In this document: positions 11,897 to 23,843 of the stretch, one piece after another
Numbering within the stretch: position 1 is the stretch's first letter
How the letters are laid out: each line of letters starts with the position of its first letter
DNA from: Cytidiella melzeri
Lineage: Eukaryota > Basidiomycota > Agaricomycetes > Polyporales > Irpicaceae
Direction of reading: 5' to 3'
Length of the DNA stretch: 64,000 bases
NCBI GenBank assembly: GCA_022592445.1
Contig: JABYQR010000018.1
Span: 62,001 to 126,000, forward strand
Translations under genes and position numbers: made by a program
Notes under the pieces: model-generated
The model's database searches: none
Seen by the model: only the letters and a program-made list of their open reading frames with translations
What the model was told of the DNA's origin: nothing

Positions 11897-14800
11897 ATGG
11901 GAACGACCTCGGGTCCAGGCGACATAACGTCTTCGCCCAGTTTCCAAGCGAACCGCGATATCTGTGAGTTATCAATGTGTTAATATCATCTCGCAAAGTA
12001 ACAATCCAGCTCAGCTACTACGGACGAACATCTTCAAAAACTCGGTGCAAAAGGGTTCAATGATTTCGAGAGGTACGTCTTCCTGCACTGTCATTCCAGA
12101 CAATACTACTATAGTAATGCTTGTCACAGGCGAATTATTGATATGGATAGAGAGGTACGCCTAGTGCGATCACACAATTCCTCCATGTCACTCTCAAGTT
12201 ACTTGCCTTTATTGCAGCTGAGAAACTTCTCCAACGCTGCCCGTCCGCTAGGCGGTTCAGTTGGGATTCTTTCGTCATCATTTCATCTGCGGAAGCGGCT
12301 CCCACAGATTCTCCATCTCTTTAGAGAGAATGCTGCAGATCTCTTCCCGGGTGAAGTTCAGCGTCGTGAGCAAGAAGCGGTACTGAACTGGGCTGCACGG
12401 TCGCGACGCAAAGCCAAAGTTCCTCTGCGCGCACCGTCGCCTCCCATCACCGATATCGACGCCGAAGACTTCCCTGACCAGCTGGAGAGTCTCTCGCATG
12501 AGTTGGCTAACTTCCTTGAGTGTCTGCATGAGCTTCCAGAGGTTACAACTGAAACTGTGAATCGGGCAATCGTCGCGCTTAAAGGAGACTCGAAGGTAAG
12601 CGCCACCTCTACAGATGACGAAGCAGCCACTGACTATCATGCTACATAGTACTGGGCTTCATGTTTGAAGGCCTACGAAGGTAAAGCTAATCCCACACCT
12701 CTATCGTGCACTGGTCTCATGCATGATGACTAGGCCAGTTCAAGTACCCTGCTGTGCAGCGTTACTTACATGACCTCGCCGGTGAGATGGGCGAGCATTT
12801 GGACAGTATCGCTTCATCGTTGTCTGTAATCATCGAGATCGGTTCGTCTTCACACCATTCATTCCTTTCGTGCGTCCAACTGGTGGCCTCAATCATGGCT
12901 TCCAGGTGTGCCGGCCGTTCGCCTTGCACAAAAGCATGCAGCAGCGAACCTGCTCAATTTGTCAACTGTGGCCACATTCTTCAGCGCAGTGACAGCGACG
13001 ATGTTGCAGTTTTCGTTTGATCAAACTAACACCACCTTGGCGAACAGCGTGAATGGGTTCTGGTTTACGTCGCTAGTGTTCAGCATTGGTGCTGCCGTCA
13101 ACAGTTTGCTTGGGTTGACTTGGAAGCAGGCAATGTAGTAAGTGCACATAAACAAACCTGTGTTGCTGCTCTTATGTGCTTCCAAGTCGTTCTCCTGGCC
13201 ACCGAGTGCCATGGTGGGTTCTCATCTGGATCAAGCGGTCTCCTCTCGTATTCTTGGTGCTCTCCGTTGCATGCTTCTCTATAGGCCTCGTGCTCTTCAC
13301 ATACTCCTCTGGGCAACACAAGGTCACGTCGACGGTCACTACAGTGTTCTCTGCATTCAGCTGCTCCGGCCTCTCCGCCGTGTCGTTCTGGTTCGCCTCG
13401 GAAAAATGGATTTTCAGCCGTCACAAAGGGCAAAAGTGTCTTGCCGATGTTCTGTCTGAGTCGAGAGCTCGCATTTGCTCTGTACCTGGTGTAGCCTGGT
13501 GCGTACAAAAGCCCTGCAAATTTGGGCGCAAGGTTGCGTGTTGGAGCCGTCGGCACTGGCTGGAGCTCAGCGATCAATGCAGCCGTGTTCCCAAAATTGT
13601 CAAAAGTGGTTTCGGGTTGCGACGGGCTCCTATATCAGAGTCTCCTCGGCCGGAAAATAACGAACTGAAGTCTCCCATATCGCCTGCCTCAAAGCCTGAA
13701 GAGACGTTGCTTAACTCGATAACAGAACGGGCTCCCTTGACAGTCGACGGTGCCGATGATAACGCAGCGACTTCCTCATCACCCACTGCAGGCAGTCCCA
13801 ACCAGTATAAGCTCAGGAGCCTAGTACGGTCAGTGATGATGATCAACCACTCCACTAGCGGACCACCCCCCGCAGCCATACGGCTCGCTGCGCTCACTTC
13901 GAAGCTGAAGAAGATGGAAATCACTCAAGAGTTTGCTCCGCATCAAGCTCTTGTGAGGCATCTGCAGTTCTCACCTGACGGGAAGCTCTTCGCCACGTCC
14001 AGGTTCGTTCTGCTCTCGCCTGTTTCACTTCTCTGAAAGGTGCTCACTGGCTATCAAGCTGGGATCGGACTTCTGTCATATTCCGTGTTGGGGTAAGCAT
14101 CTTCGGTGGTCACTGGGCTTAACCTGTGTTCACTCTCATGCAGGATCCTTGTGTTGCGCATCGAGTTCTAGCCCATCCTCAAGGCTTTGTCAGTCAAGTC
14201 GCATGGTAAGGATGTTCACATAGCCCGGGAATTAACATCTTATGATACTCTACAAATGTAGGTCACCGAGCGGCAATACTTTGTTGACGAAGCTCAACCG
14301 TGGTATGAAGGTTTGGACTGCAGTGAGCACCAAATTGTGACTTTCTAGCATCAACGCTTGACTCGGCCTCCAAGGATGGTGTTTGCAAGAGGACTATCGA
14401 CAGGAAGCATAACGTCCAATCCATTGCATGGCTTCCTGGTGGCGAAGGTCTGTACACATCCTGAGTTTAGACCTTTCGTTGGAATTGACGACCTTCTGTA
14501 GCATTCCTGTCTGTAGAAGGAGGCTATGTCACAAAACTCGTAAGTGTAATACGAAGCTTCGATAGTACCATGCCCAACACTTCTCATTCTCCTCTTATAG
14601 GATACAGCTGGTGACGTGAGTGACAACCAGTCTCGTGAAAGCTGGAATGTTCTGAATGGCTGCTTCAGATCCTGGATCAATATCATCTCGAAAGCATGGT
14701 TCTGCACGACATCGCTGTTACTAATGACCGCCAGAGGATGCTTTGTGTTGGAACCTTGATGGCTTCGTCGGATGGACTGCAACCTAGAGAGGGTAAAGCC

Positions 14801-15554
14801 GAAAAGCAGATTCTCGGTAAGTTTTGTCACGTAGTCAACGTTTGTGCCTGGCTTACATTGTTGCTTGTGCAGTGTACAACATGGAGAAGAATGAGATAGA
14901 GAAGTGAATATTACCTTGACATGCCCTGTCCACTACTGACTTAGCAACAGCCAGGTTCCCGTTCTACATGATGTTCGCAACATAACACTAGCAAAGGATG
15001 GACACGTAGCTTTGGTCAGTTACGAAAATAAGGTGAGTCGACATGCTCGGCGAACAGAAGTTCTATCGATGTTACGTTTCATTTAGGCGCCCCCTCAACT
15101 GTGGGAATTAGAGACCGTCAAGAACACCATACGACTCTCCCTTCGCCATGTATACAACACCAAAGTCCCAATTGACTTCGCAGGGTCAAGTTACTTCGGT
15201 GGCAAGAACGACCAGCTAGTTTTCTGTGCAGGCAAAGGTGACTCTCCTGAACCAGCTTCCATGCGTTGAGGCTGATTTTGTCTAGACGGTGACATCTTCT
15301 TATGGGAACGAGAATCTGCAGTGCTCCTCCATCACATCCGTCCACCTGAGGCAGGTGCCGGTGACCTAACATGTATAGCGTGGAATCATGCTGCAGATAA
15401 CTTCATGTTCGCGACCGGAAGCCACGACGGCGCCGTCAGGATATGGACGAACCATACATCTGATAACAACAGCCTCTCAAGTCGCGCTCAGAGCACGAAC
15501 GCCGGGCCTACACCACGAGCTGCGTCACCATCCGGATCCGATGTCGATCATTAA
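11897..15554 (+). CDS. Membrane-anchored WD40 protein, copy B (diverged tandem paralogue)
   Basis: Tandem paralogue of the gene at 6914, collinear exon by exon with the same four hydrophobic segments (PLVFLVLSVACFSIGLVLFT is identical) and the same propeller. There are three structural differences. The ancestral first exon has lost its ATG, so the likely start is the ATG at 11897, which corresponds to an internal Met in copy A. About 160 bp of exon 2 is missing (the Leu-rich LLSLLDALQEL part). A TAA at 15552-15554 ends the protein early; the sequence downstream still aligns to copy A's last 35 codons and is now untranslated. The linker before the propeller is also shorter. The inspected splice sites keep the frame, so it is probably expressed, possibly with altered function. 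Confidence 0.82.
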
Positions 15555-16130
15555 ACGAAAAGCCCTGCGGCAGCTACTGAGTCCCGCGAAGGCTGGGGTA
15601 TGGTGGACTCCTTCCCTTGAGAGTGTAATACCACTACGTCTGTTACGGTCTACAAATCTTCATGACCTAAGAGCAAAAGCCTTCTCCTTCGTACCACGGA
15701 GAGATTGTTGAGTAGCAACAGCCGTGAACTATAGCAGCTTGCTGCAGTTATGTCATCACGTCGAAGTCTTGTACAATATCTACCTCTCAACTCCTTGACG
15801 ATGTCCTGTAAGAATGCTTACTACTTATATATTGGGACCAAATCGTGACACGGTCGCTAAATGTCTTTGTCATAATTTAACTAGACTGCGATGTCGAGCA
15901 TTGCTGTACCCTCAACAGTACTCAGTCATGGTCAAATCGATGTTGCTGGCGATTTGGGGCATGGAACATGATAAATAGATATGGACGAGCGCTGGCAGAG
16001 TGACGACATGAAGAGAATCGACTGGTATGGTACTTTACGACATGGTAAAAATGAGGTCGATTGGGTACAGTGTCGCGAGAGCGGTCAGGAGTTGGGTGCG
16101 CAAGAAAATGTTTGTAGTGCAAGTATGTGT
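15555..16130. other. Convergent intergenic region, WD40 copy B / KGD2
   Basis: The first 150 bp is the decayed coding end of copy B (homologous to copy A up to 11073). The remainder holds the 3' flanks of the two converging genes. Nothing else was recognised. Confidence 0.55.
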
Positions 16131-17858
16131 TTAAACCAAAAGCATCTTGCGGGGATCCTCCAAGTAGTCGCGGACCTTCACTATAGGCAGTTCATTTATG
16201 AGCAAAAGTTTCCCGCGTATGGATGAACAGAAACTCACCGAGGAAAGTGACGGCTTCCCTGCCGTCCAAGAGACGATGATCATAAGTGAGGGCGACTACC
16301 ATGATGGGGCGTATGACGATTTGCCCGTTGACAACGACGGGACGTTCCTTGATAGTGTGCATACCTAAGACTGATTCAGCTACCATACACGAGTGCAAAC
16401 GAACATGGTACTCACCCAAGACAGCAGCCTGTGGCAGGTTGATGATTGGAGTACCGTACAGGGATCCAAAGACACCGCCGTTGGAGCTGATAATTCATAC
16501 ATCAATGCGCCAGCGACGGTACAATGTCATCACAGGAGACTCACATGGTGAATGTGCCTCCAGCCATGTCCTCAATGGTCAGCTTGCCATCACGAGCCTG
16601 TGGCATGAAGTATGAGCCTACTAGGCTGGTGATAAATTCGTTGGAACCACGCACCTTCTTTCCCAGAGACGCAATTTCGCGCTCTATCTCAATCATGCTC
16701 AGACTTTCGGCGTTGCGCACTACGGGAGTAACAAGGCCTTTGGGAGTAGCCACAGCCACACTGAGATCGACGTAGTCGCGGTAGACGATCTCCTGTCCCT
16801 CAATGCTTGCGTTTGCCGCAGTAATCTCCTTCAAGGCCAGACAAGAGGCCTTGGCGAAAGCGCTCATGTAGCCGAGCTTGACGTCATGCTCTTTGAGGAT
16901 CTCATCCTTGTACTTCTTCCTCATCTCCATCAGTGCCGACATATCGATCTCGTTAAAGGTTGTCAGCGACGCGGCGGCATTCTGAGATTCCTTAAGACGC
17001 TCCGCAATACGAAGACGCATACGGTTCATCTTTACTCGGGTCTCGTTGCGGGAGCCAGGAATACGTGGAGGAGCAGATTCAGACTCCTTGGTTTTTGACT
17101 CCTTCGGCTTCGACTCCTTCTCTTTGGGCTTGGCTTCAGGCTCCTGCTTGGACTTTCCTGTCTCTTTCACTTCCTTCTTCTCTTTTCCCTCTTGGACACC
17201 CAGATCGTCCTTCTTGCGCACGTCTTCTTTCTCAGGCTCGGGAGGGGCGGGAGTCTTCTCCTCGTGCTCCGGTTGGTCGGATTTTGAGTCGGCCGGCTTC
17301 GACTCGCCACCTTCACCTGGCTCGATACGGAATAGGTCCTGCCCAACGGTAACGGTGTCATCTTCAGAGGCAAGGTGCTCAGTGATCTTTCCAGCCGTAG
17401 GTGCGTTCACTGAAACGTCAATCTGTGCGGTTTAGATATGAAGATAGCGGATATTGGAAGTCCTATCGGAGCGCGGACCTTGTCGGTTTCTATCGTAGCA
17501 ACCTCCTCATCCGCGGCAACGAACTCGCCGGGCTGCTTTAGCCAGGACTTGAGAGTGCCTTCCGAAATGGATTCTGCCATTTGAGGGACCTTTACGGTTT
17601 CAACTGCGCGTGCACGTCAACGCGAAGTACTTCACAGCAATCGAATATAACGCGCACCTTGCAGCAAGTTTGAGGAATGGAATTTTGCTTTGCGTGTGTG
17701 CGATTGTGCCGCATCCCTTCTTAGAGGATTAGCAGAGTGGTCTTCATTAGATGAGTCCGTGGCGCGTACCATCCTCGTGTCAGTGCTATGGCACTGGCGC
17801 GGTTGTTCACGACGACCCCGCGGCCGCGAGCGATGGTGATAATGCGTCTGGACAGCAT
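16131..17858 (-). CDS. KGD2: 2-oxoglutarate dehydrogenase complex E2, dihydrolipoyl succinyltransferase
   Basis: Mitochondrial core enzyme of the TCA-cycle 2-oxoglutarate dehydrogenase complex; it transfers the succinyl group from lipoyl-lysine to CoA. Exons join(16131..16180, 16239..16364, 16416..16486, 16545..17422, 17479..17603, 17658..17716, 17770..17858) give 465 residues. Residues 1-30 ([20 protein letters not shown]) are a basic, hydrophobic transit peptide. A single lipoyl domain follows, with [18 protein letters not shown] and the lipoyl lysine in ATIETDK. A Lys/Glu/Pro-rich linker precedes the catalytic domain ([20 protein letters not shown] ... [15 protein letters not shown], with the H-x3-D-G motif). 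It ends [11 protein letters not shown]. No peripheral-subunit-binding domain is visible, as expected for eukaryotic OGDH E2. The intron after ETDK uses the donor GTCCGC. Confidence 0.95.
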
Positions 17859-18796
17859 GTTTCTGTTGCTGTACAGTGAGAGTAGGAGGTGGAAGTGGTG
17901 GAGGAGGTGGTGGAGGTTGAACTTGTATAAAGACCTGTTTTCTTGTGCAACCCGTAAGGAGACCGTAGACGTCAGACCGGGTACGGCCGCACCGTACGAG
18001 CTTTGCCGAACAAGTCCGAGCCCGGAGCTCCTCCCGCCTGATGGCGCATCACCGAGCTGGATATGCCCGACGGCGGTTTGTGAAGTCCGAGTCCTGACTC
18101 GGAGCTTGCACGCACTCTGCCATCTCTCTCAGACTCGTCACAAGAAGGTAACACGGCGGTAGCTATCAGCCAGGTAAACAACAGATGGATCGCATGACTC
18201 TGTATCACTTATGATTGGTAGAATCTGTTTAGAGTCCTCAAGCCAGTAATTTGCCCAGTGGCCCTCAATGTCGTAGCCAGCCCACTTCGACCCAGCAATT
18301 CCATACGAATCACTTAGATGCTCTACGCCTTGATACCGTTCTTACGAGCATGGCTACAAACTGCGGTCTCTGCGATAGTTTGAACCTCCATCTATACCTG
18401 GCAACGAATCTCCCACTGTACAACTCTTCTAGAGTCATCATGCGCAGCTTCCTGTGCAACTTCTCCGCGAGCTACCCTTATACCGAGTCGAATCAGTCGG
18501 CTGAACCTCGTTGGCATTCATTGGTTGCGCGCGCCCATCTTCATTCGTGCAAAATTGTACACAGAAGAGCCTGCTTGCCAATTCTTACCACACGTCGGTG
18601 AGCTGCCATCTTACTTCTCTGCTCCTCGAGCGTAGAAGCATTGATAGATTGAATAGGTCTTGATATAGCAGTAAACTGCACTACGTATACTCTTACCGCT
18701 ATTAATGATCTGGCGGTAGTATGAACTGCGCCAATCAAAGGGTATATAGTCACTTGAGTACGCTCGTCTGTTGACTGAAACCCCCAGCATTACGAG
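17859..18796. promoter_or_regulatory. Divergent intergenic region, KGD2 / DUF6533 gene
   Basis: About 940 bp. A purine-rich imperfect GGT/GGA repeat lies just upstream of KGD2 (17885-17925), with pyrimidines on the KGD2 coding strand, a common fungal promoter feature. Open frames in this stretch show no recognisable domain. Confidence 0.45.
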
Positions 18797-20477
18797 ATGG
18801 CACATTCCATGTCAGCTGCAGAGCTCTCTGCCTTTTATCAATCTGTGTACGTGACTGCTTGACCTCATTCTGCTAAGCCAGCGTCTGACCCCGCATCCGA
18901 CTCCAGGCGATCCACAAACTACATAATCTATGGACTCGTGGGTGAGTCGTCATCGCACATTGATCAATGAAATCAATCTGAAGTCCCTCTTTCTCAGCTT
19001 TGGTCGTCTACGAGCATCTGATCACGGTTTCTCGGGAGGTCCGCAACGTTTGGTCTCGCAAGTTTAGCGGCGCTGCTGTACTATTCGCGTTAAACCGCTA
19101 TCTTCTCTTGGTGTACATACTGGTGCAAAACGTGCCGGTGTCTACCAGTGAGGTATGTTTGCTCCCATCTCTTCGCTTGTTCAAAAAAACCAGATACTGA
19201 TATGGCGATGCAGGGGTATGTCATGTGTGTCATGTTGGTCACGATAACACCTGAACTCTCTGTAGCTGCTTCATCTCGTTAAGGACATTCGACACAATCA
19301 TCGAGCTTCAGGCACTTGTATCCGCAAGTGAGTGCATTTCTCTCGACGCTTGCCTGTCTGCCGTGCTGACCGTCTTTCAGTATTCTCCGCGCTACGTGTC
19401 TATGCTATCTGGAATAGAAACCTCGTGTTTCCTGTATTCATATTTTTACTCAACCTCGTACGAACCGTCAACAACATCGTGTGTATTCACTAGCAGTAGT
19501 CATCGCCTAAAGACACTCATGGTTTGTGCAACATAGGACCTCTATGCCGGAAGCTCCATTGTATTTTTCATCCTGGGACCGTTCGATATATGCAGCGAAC
19601 AGAGTAGCCGCTCAGAAGCCGCGCAAGTTCAGTAAGCAACCATTCCCCACCTGTTAAATTTTTTTGATCTTCCCTAACATCTTAACAGCGGTACGAATGT
19701 CGTTAATATGGTTCGCTTGAACGTACATTGAATATTCACGCTCACAGCGACACTGGCCACTCGTATATGCGTTATCTTAGCAGACCTCCTCGTGCTAACA
19801 GTCACTTGGGCTAAAACCGTTAGTACCAAGCGTCGAGCCATGCGCACGGGATTGAATGCACCGCTCATAACTATGCTCTTGAGAGATGGTGATTACCGGC
19901 TTATGACTGATGTATGCATCTCACTCACATGATCATTCTAGGGACACTATACTTCTTGTAGGAGCTTGCTCTTCCCCCACTGAACACGAATGGCCCCTCA
20001 CTTGCGCACGGCAGGGCTATGCTAAACCTGAATATCGCGCAAATTCTCGTGGAGAATGTTGTAAGGCTCTTCAAATACCTTCTGCTATGCAGGATGCTGA
20101 TGTTGTTCTAAAAATAATTTCAGCCCGTACTGGCGCAACTGTCTCCCGTGTCATCTTTCATCTCGGTGTACGTGATATCCACTATTTCTCCGACTTGGGA
20201 GCTGAACATGTGCTGCAGCCTCATTCCGATCCTGATCTCGCGGTTCATTCTCAACCTCAGGGAGGTAGATCATGATGCTGCAGATGACGAGACGTCCGAT
20301 ATGCCCTCGATCTTTTCTGGGCCAGTCTTTCGCGTTGCGCGCAGTGTCACCGGCACGTTGGGCGGAGAGCTAGGGTACGATCACGACGAATCGGTAGACG
20401 AAGAAGGCGAGGATTCCGCGCCGGAAGCTGCAGTGTCTCTGGCAGGTGCTGGATCGCAACCAGATCCAGACGCTTAG
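18797..20477 (+). CDS. DUF6533-type multi-span membrane protein
   Basis: A basidiomycete-expanded integral membrane family of unknown function. The start ATG at 18797 gives MAHSMSAAELSAFYQS. Spliced segments then read STNYIIYGLVALVVYEHLIT, REVRNVWSRKFSGAAVLFAL and NRYLLLVYILVQNVPV. This is the signature N-terminal block: one helix, a charged R/W-R/K loop, then a helix with NRY. Later helices include the family's ALRVYAIWNRN block (after GTAAG...CAG intron 19329-19380), FPVFIFLLNLVRTVNN, ATLATRICVILADLLVLTVT and GTLYFL. The C-terminus (LISRFILNLRE, then an acidic tail ending GSQPDPDA) is cytosolic. About seven helices are expected. The exon around 19190-19265 is uncertain: the phase works only with a very short exon or a weak donor. 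Confidence 0.78.
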
Positions 20478-23400
20478 GGGCACAAGGGCTCGTAGCGTAT
20501 GGTGACAATCGCAGGACTAGAGATATGTGCTGTTTACTTCTCGCTCTGGGTCTTTCGTTACGTATTTATCCTGACTTTCTAACGTATCCAGCTGTGATGT
20601 TACACTTGCTCTGTACACGCCTAGTGCTCGTGCATCAATAATATCAGCAGTCGTAAAGTCCACTATTGTCTGCTGTCGGAAAGTCTGTAGATCTGAAACA
20701 TTCCCATTGAATGGCTCGGTATAGCGGAAACGAGCTGCTCACCTTGGGTGTGCTTTATCGGAGCACGTTTTTATCGTGCGCCTAACATGATGTTCTCCGG
20801 GTGTAAAGTGGCGTTCTCGAAACTTCCTGGGTGGCGTACTAGTAGTGACAGTGGTACGCGTAGTTTGCGATTCCGATCGTCCATTGTTGCAAAGCTGCGG
20901 CCAAGGAATAATAAAATACCATTGTTCATTCATACTGGCGACTACACAGAAATAGCGAGCTTTCCTCTGGAAAGCGCTGTGCTGGGAGTTTCCTTAAGAC
21001 CTGCCAAATTAGGACGGCTCTCCTCTTTGGGGCGCACCGACTCCACGCCGCAGTCACATGAGGCTCTCATCGATCTCATCCCTGAGGCCCCTATGCATAT
21101 GCCGCAGTCGTCCCCCGAGTCTCCGGCTCTTGGGTTCAATAACAACGATAAAGCGCAACGTCATGAATTTGAGATACATACCAGCGCGCAGTTTAGACAA
21201 ATTTGGCTTCGGCGTCAAGGGAGTCTTTATTGTTCTACAGTGCTTGCCGGCGGGAGTGCGAGCCCTTGGGTTGCGGCATTTGTCTTTCCGCCGGGGACGT
21301 CGTCGACTTGCCTCGAGGATCGCGTCAGGATATGCCCATGATTGTGTGGAAAGATACTGTGACGGGGAGAATATTCAAAGCTCGGTGGTATTGTTTTCAC
21401 ATTGACGTCTGTTGCTGAGGAAGAAAGAAGGAACGGTGAAGACGTAGTGCATTGACATACTTGATCAACAATGTATGCCATTGCTAAGGAGTTCGAATTG
21501 CCAAATGTTGTGATCCCTATGCGATACAAGGTGCACAAAAGCCTTGAGAGCTAACTATATTGCAGCGAGTATATGTGTGTCCAAAGCGGCTCGGGGAACA
21601 CGCCTGTGTTAGGGTTCACTTTTGTCCACTGTATCCATGAAAGAGGCTAATAGAGTTTGCGGCGCGAGGATACTCGTGGAGCTCGAGAGATATGGTCAGC
21701 CACGTGGTGCCCTTTGGATAGCCTCTTCACTGCACTGTACAGGCCGATGGCCATAACAGGGGTCAAAGGCAGTTACCGCTACTGATCTACAGTGCTCCTG
21801 ATCAGCTGCATACATATTGAGGAAAAGATGTAGAGTACGTACCGCTTTCTGCATGAGGACCCTGAGATATTTGTATATTCGGAAACCGGATAGCACAGCC
21901 TGAGTCCAGGAAGCGTTGTGGCGCGATAGCGAGACGCTAATCTGTTTAGTTTCTTTGCCCCAGAAAACCCGTCGGCTGCAAAAAAGGTTAACAGCTATCG
22001 ATAAGTACCGACAATAGTATCGGCTGAACTCAAACCAATACAAGTCAACAAACGCTTCTCCAGGGATGGAATCACGGTGTATCAAGTACATCAAGTTGAC
22101 GCAAGATTAGGAAACACGTACCCGCCAGGTGACCACGGCGTGAGACTCTAAGTTGGAGCAGGTTAGCTGCCAGTCTTGCCGACTACAGCACAGGAGAGCC
22201 TAGGTAGCGGATGATTCAGATCCTCGAGGCTCAAGTAACGTAGGTAATCGTGATGGCTTCTTGTTGCTGCCGCGAGATCAAGAGTCCGTTCCGTGAGTGC
22301 GGAGGGCCAGTACTGTACATGCTGCAAGGGCACCCTCATTCCGAGGCAGATAACACGGCGGTTTGCGGAAAGATGTACCGAAGTAACCGGCGCATGGTCG
22401 ATACTGGTTTGGTGCTGATGCATAGGAGAAGTGAGTGACCGTGGGTCCTAGGCTATCAAGTGTTGTTCTTTGCAATAGAGCATGGTCTGAGATGCTACCG
22501 GGGTCTGCAAGACGTGGGGGCCAGGCCTGTCTGACGGCGAAAGGCGAAGATCAGTAACCCAGTCTACTGCACGAGTTGCTGAGCAAGTGTCGTCGCGTCG
22601 CAATTCTCTACGCATCTCTCCATCATACATGTCCTCAAGCGAGGACCATGTCGCTGAGCGACCGCCAACACGTTTTACGCATCACTTGCCGATATCCGTA
22701 GGTTATTCGCAGCGCTTTGGAAGGGAACTGTCGAGCAACGAACATAAGAGGTGATTCAGATCCCAGCGATGGCGATAGTGGACGGCGGGGCGATTCACAA
22801 CATGTTGCTACACATCCGTTGGGAGCTCGTGAGATATCGGATGCCATCAGCCTCAGTTCCAAAGTCATAGTGTGATGAGCAGGTGACGTGTGGGCGCTGA
22901 TAGACGCAACTGCCCACCCGGAATCTCTTTGCAGAGCAGCAGATGGGTACATCGCGTATCTTCTTTGTGCCGTTGCCTGTGGAAGGTTGACAGATAGCCT
23001 GTATTGTCTCGGTTGGTAGACACAGCACAAGGGCGCAATATCTCCGACCAGGAGGTGCACAATGGAATTGCGCGGCTCTAGACTTGGTATCTAAGGGTGA
23101 AGAGGAAGGAAATGAGTACGAACAGTGCATACATAGTTAGGTACGCAGCTGCACAGCAGTTTGAGCAAGGGCCGGATGTGTTCGGACAAGACGTGGCCAC
23201 AGACGTACCGGCCGCGGCTGTCCCTGCAACTGCTGAAAAAATTCAAAGGGCCCGAGCCAGGCCTCTCTTTACGTACTCCTGGCGTCTGTTCGCTAGTGCG
23301 CCGTCCTTGCACCGATTAGGAAGGTTAGATCAAATTCTAATCGGCAGCTGGTCGGCGTGGACCCACAACAAGGCACGTGTGTATGGAATCCGGGGGATCC

Positions 23401-23843
23401 GGTCGGAACTTGCCTTTTCTAGCTTCGTCCCACGGCAGCTATCTAGTCAACAAAGGGTGCACACCGCGTTGATAAAATGCGAAGAGAGCGAGGTGTATGA
23501 GCTAGGATGGTTGCGCATGCCAGAGAGCTTGTCGTGACGAGGATTGATACATGGCAGGGGCAAAGGAAAATGCTGAAATGGTGTGGCAACCGGCCGGCGG
23601 AGTGGATTTTCGGATGAGACAGGTGGATCGGAGTTTGAATGGTGTGGGAGAGGGGAGAGTCACATAGGGGTGGCCAGCGGCATTGCCCAAAAGATACAAT
23701 TTCTTCCTCCCCCCATATCTACTCGCTCTGCCTCGTTGTCGTCCCCTCCCGTCTCCCCGTCGTCCCCTCCGTCCCCTCCCTCGTCCCGCCGTCGTTAAAC
23801 CAAACTTCAAACGTTGCCCAATATTTTCTCGTCATAGCCCAAG
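20478..23843. other. 3.4 kb stretch without a convincing gene
   Basis: Open frames exist on both strands. The longest is 20748-21341 plus (197 codons), with others at 22635-23130 minus and 23097-23537 plus. None shows a family motif, a convincing exon chain, or helix or domain character that I recognise. The last 150 bp (23690-23800) is pyrimidine-rich (CCCCTCC-type runs) and is probably the promoter and 5' leader of the gene at 23844. Decayed mobile DNA is possible but I saw no terminal repeats. Confidence 0.4.

Noticed and set aside
20748..21341. 197-codon plus-strand open frame as a gene
   Set aside because: It has no recognised motif, overlaps other open frames of similar quality and has no neighbouring exon that fits. 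Kept only as part of the unassigned stretch.
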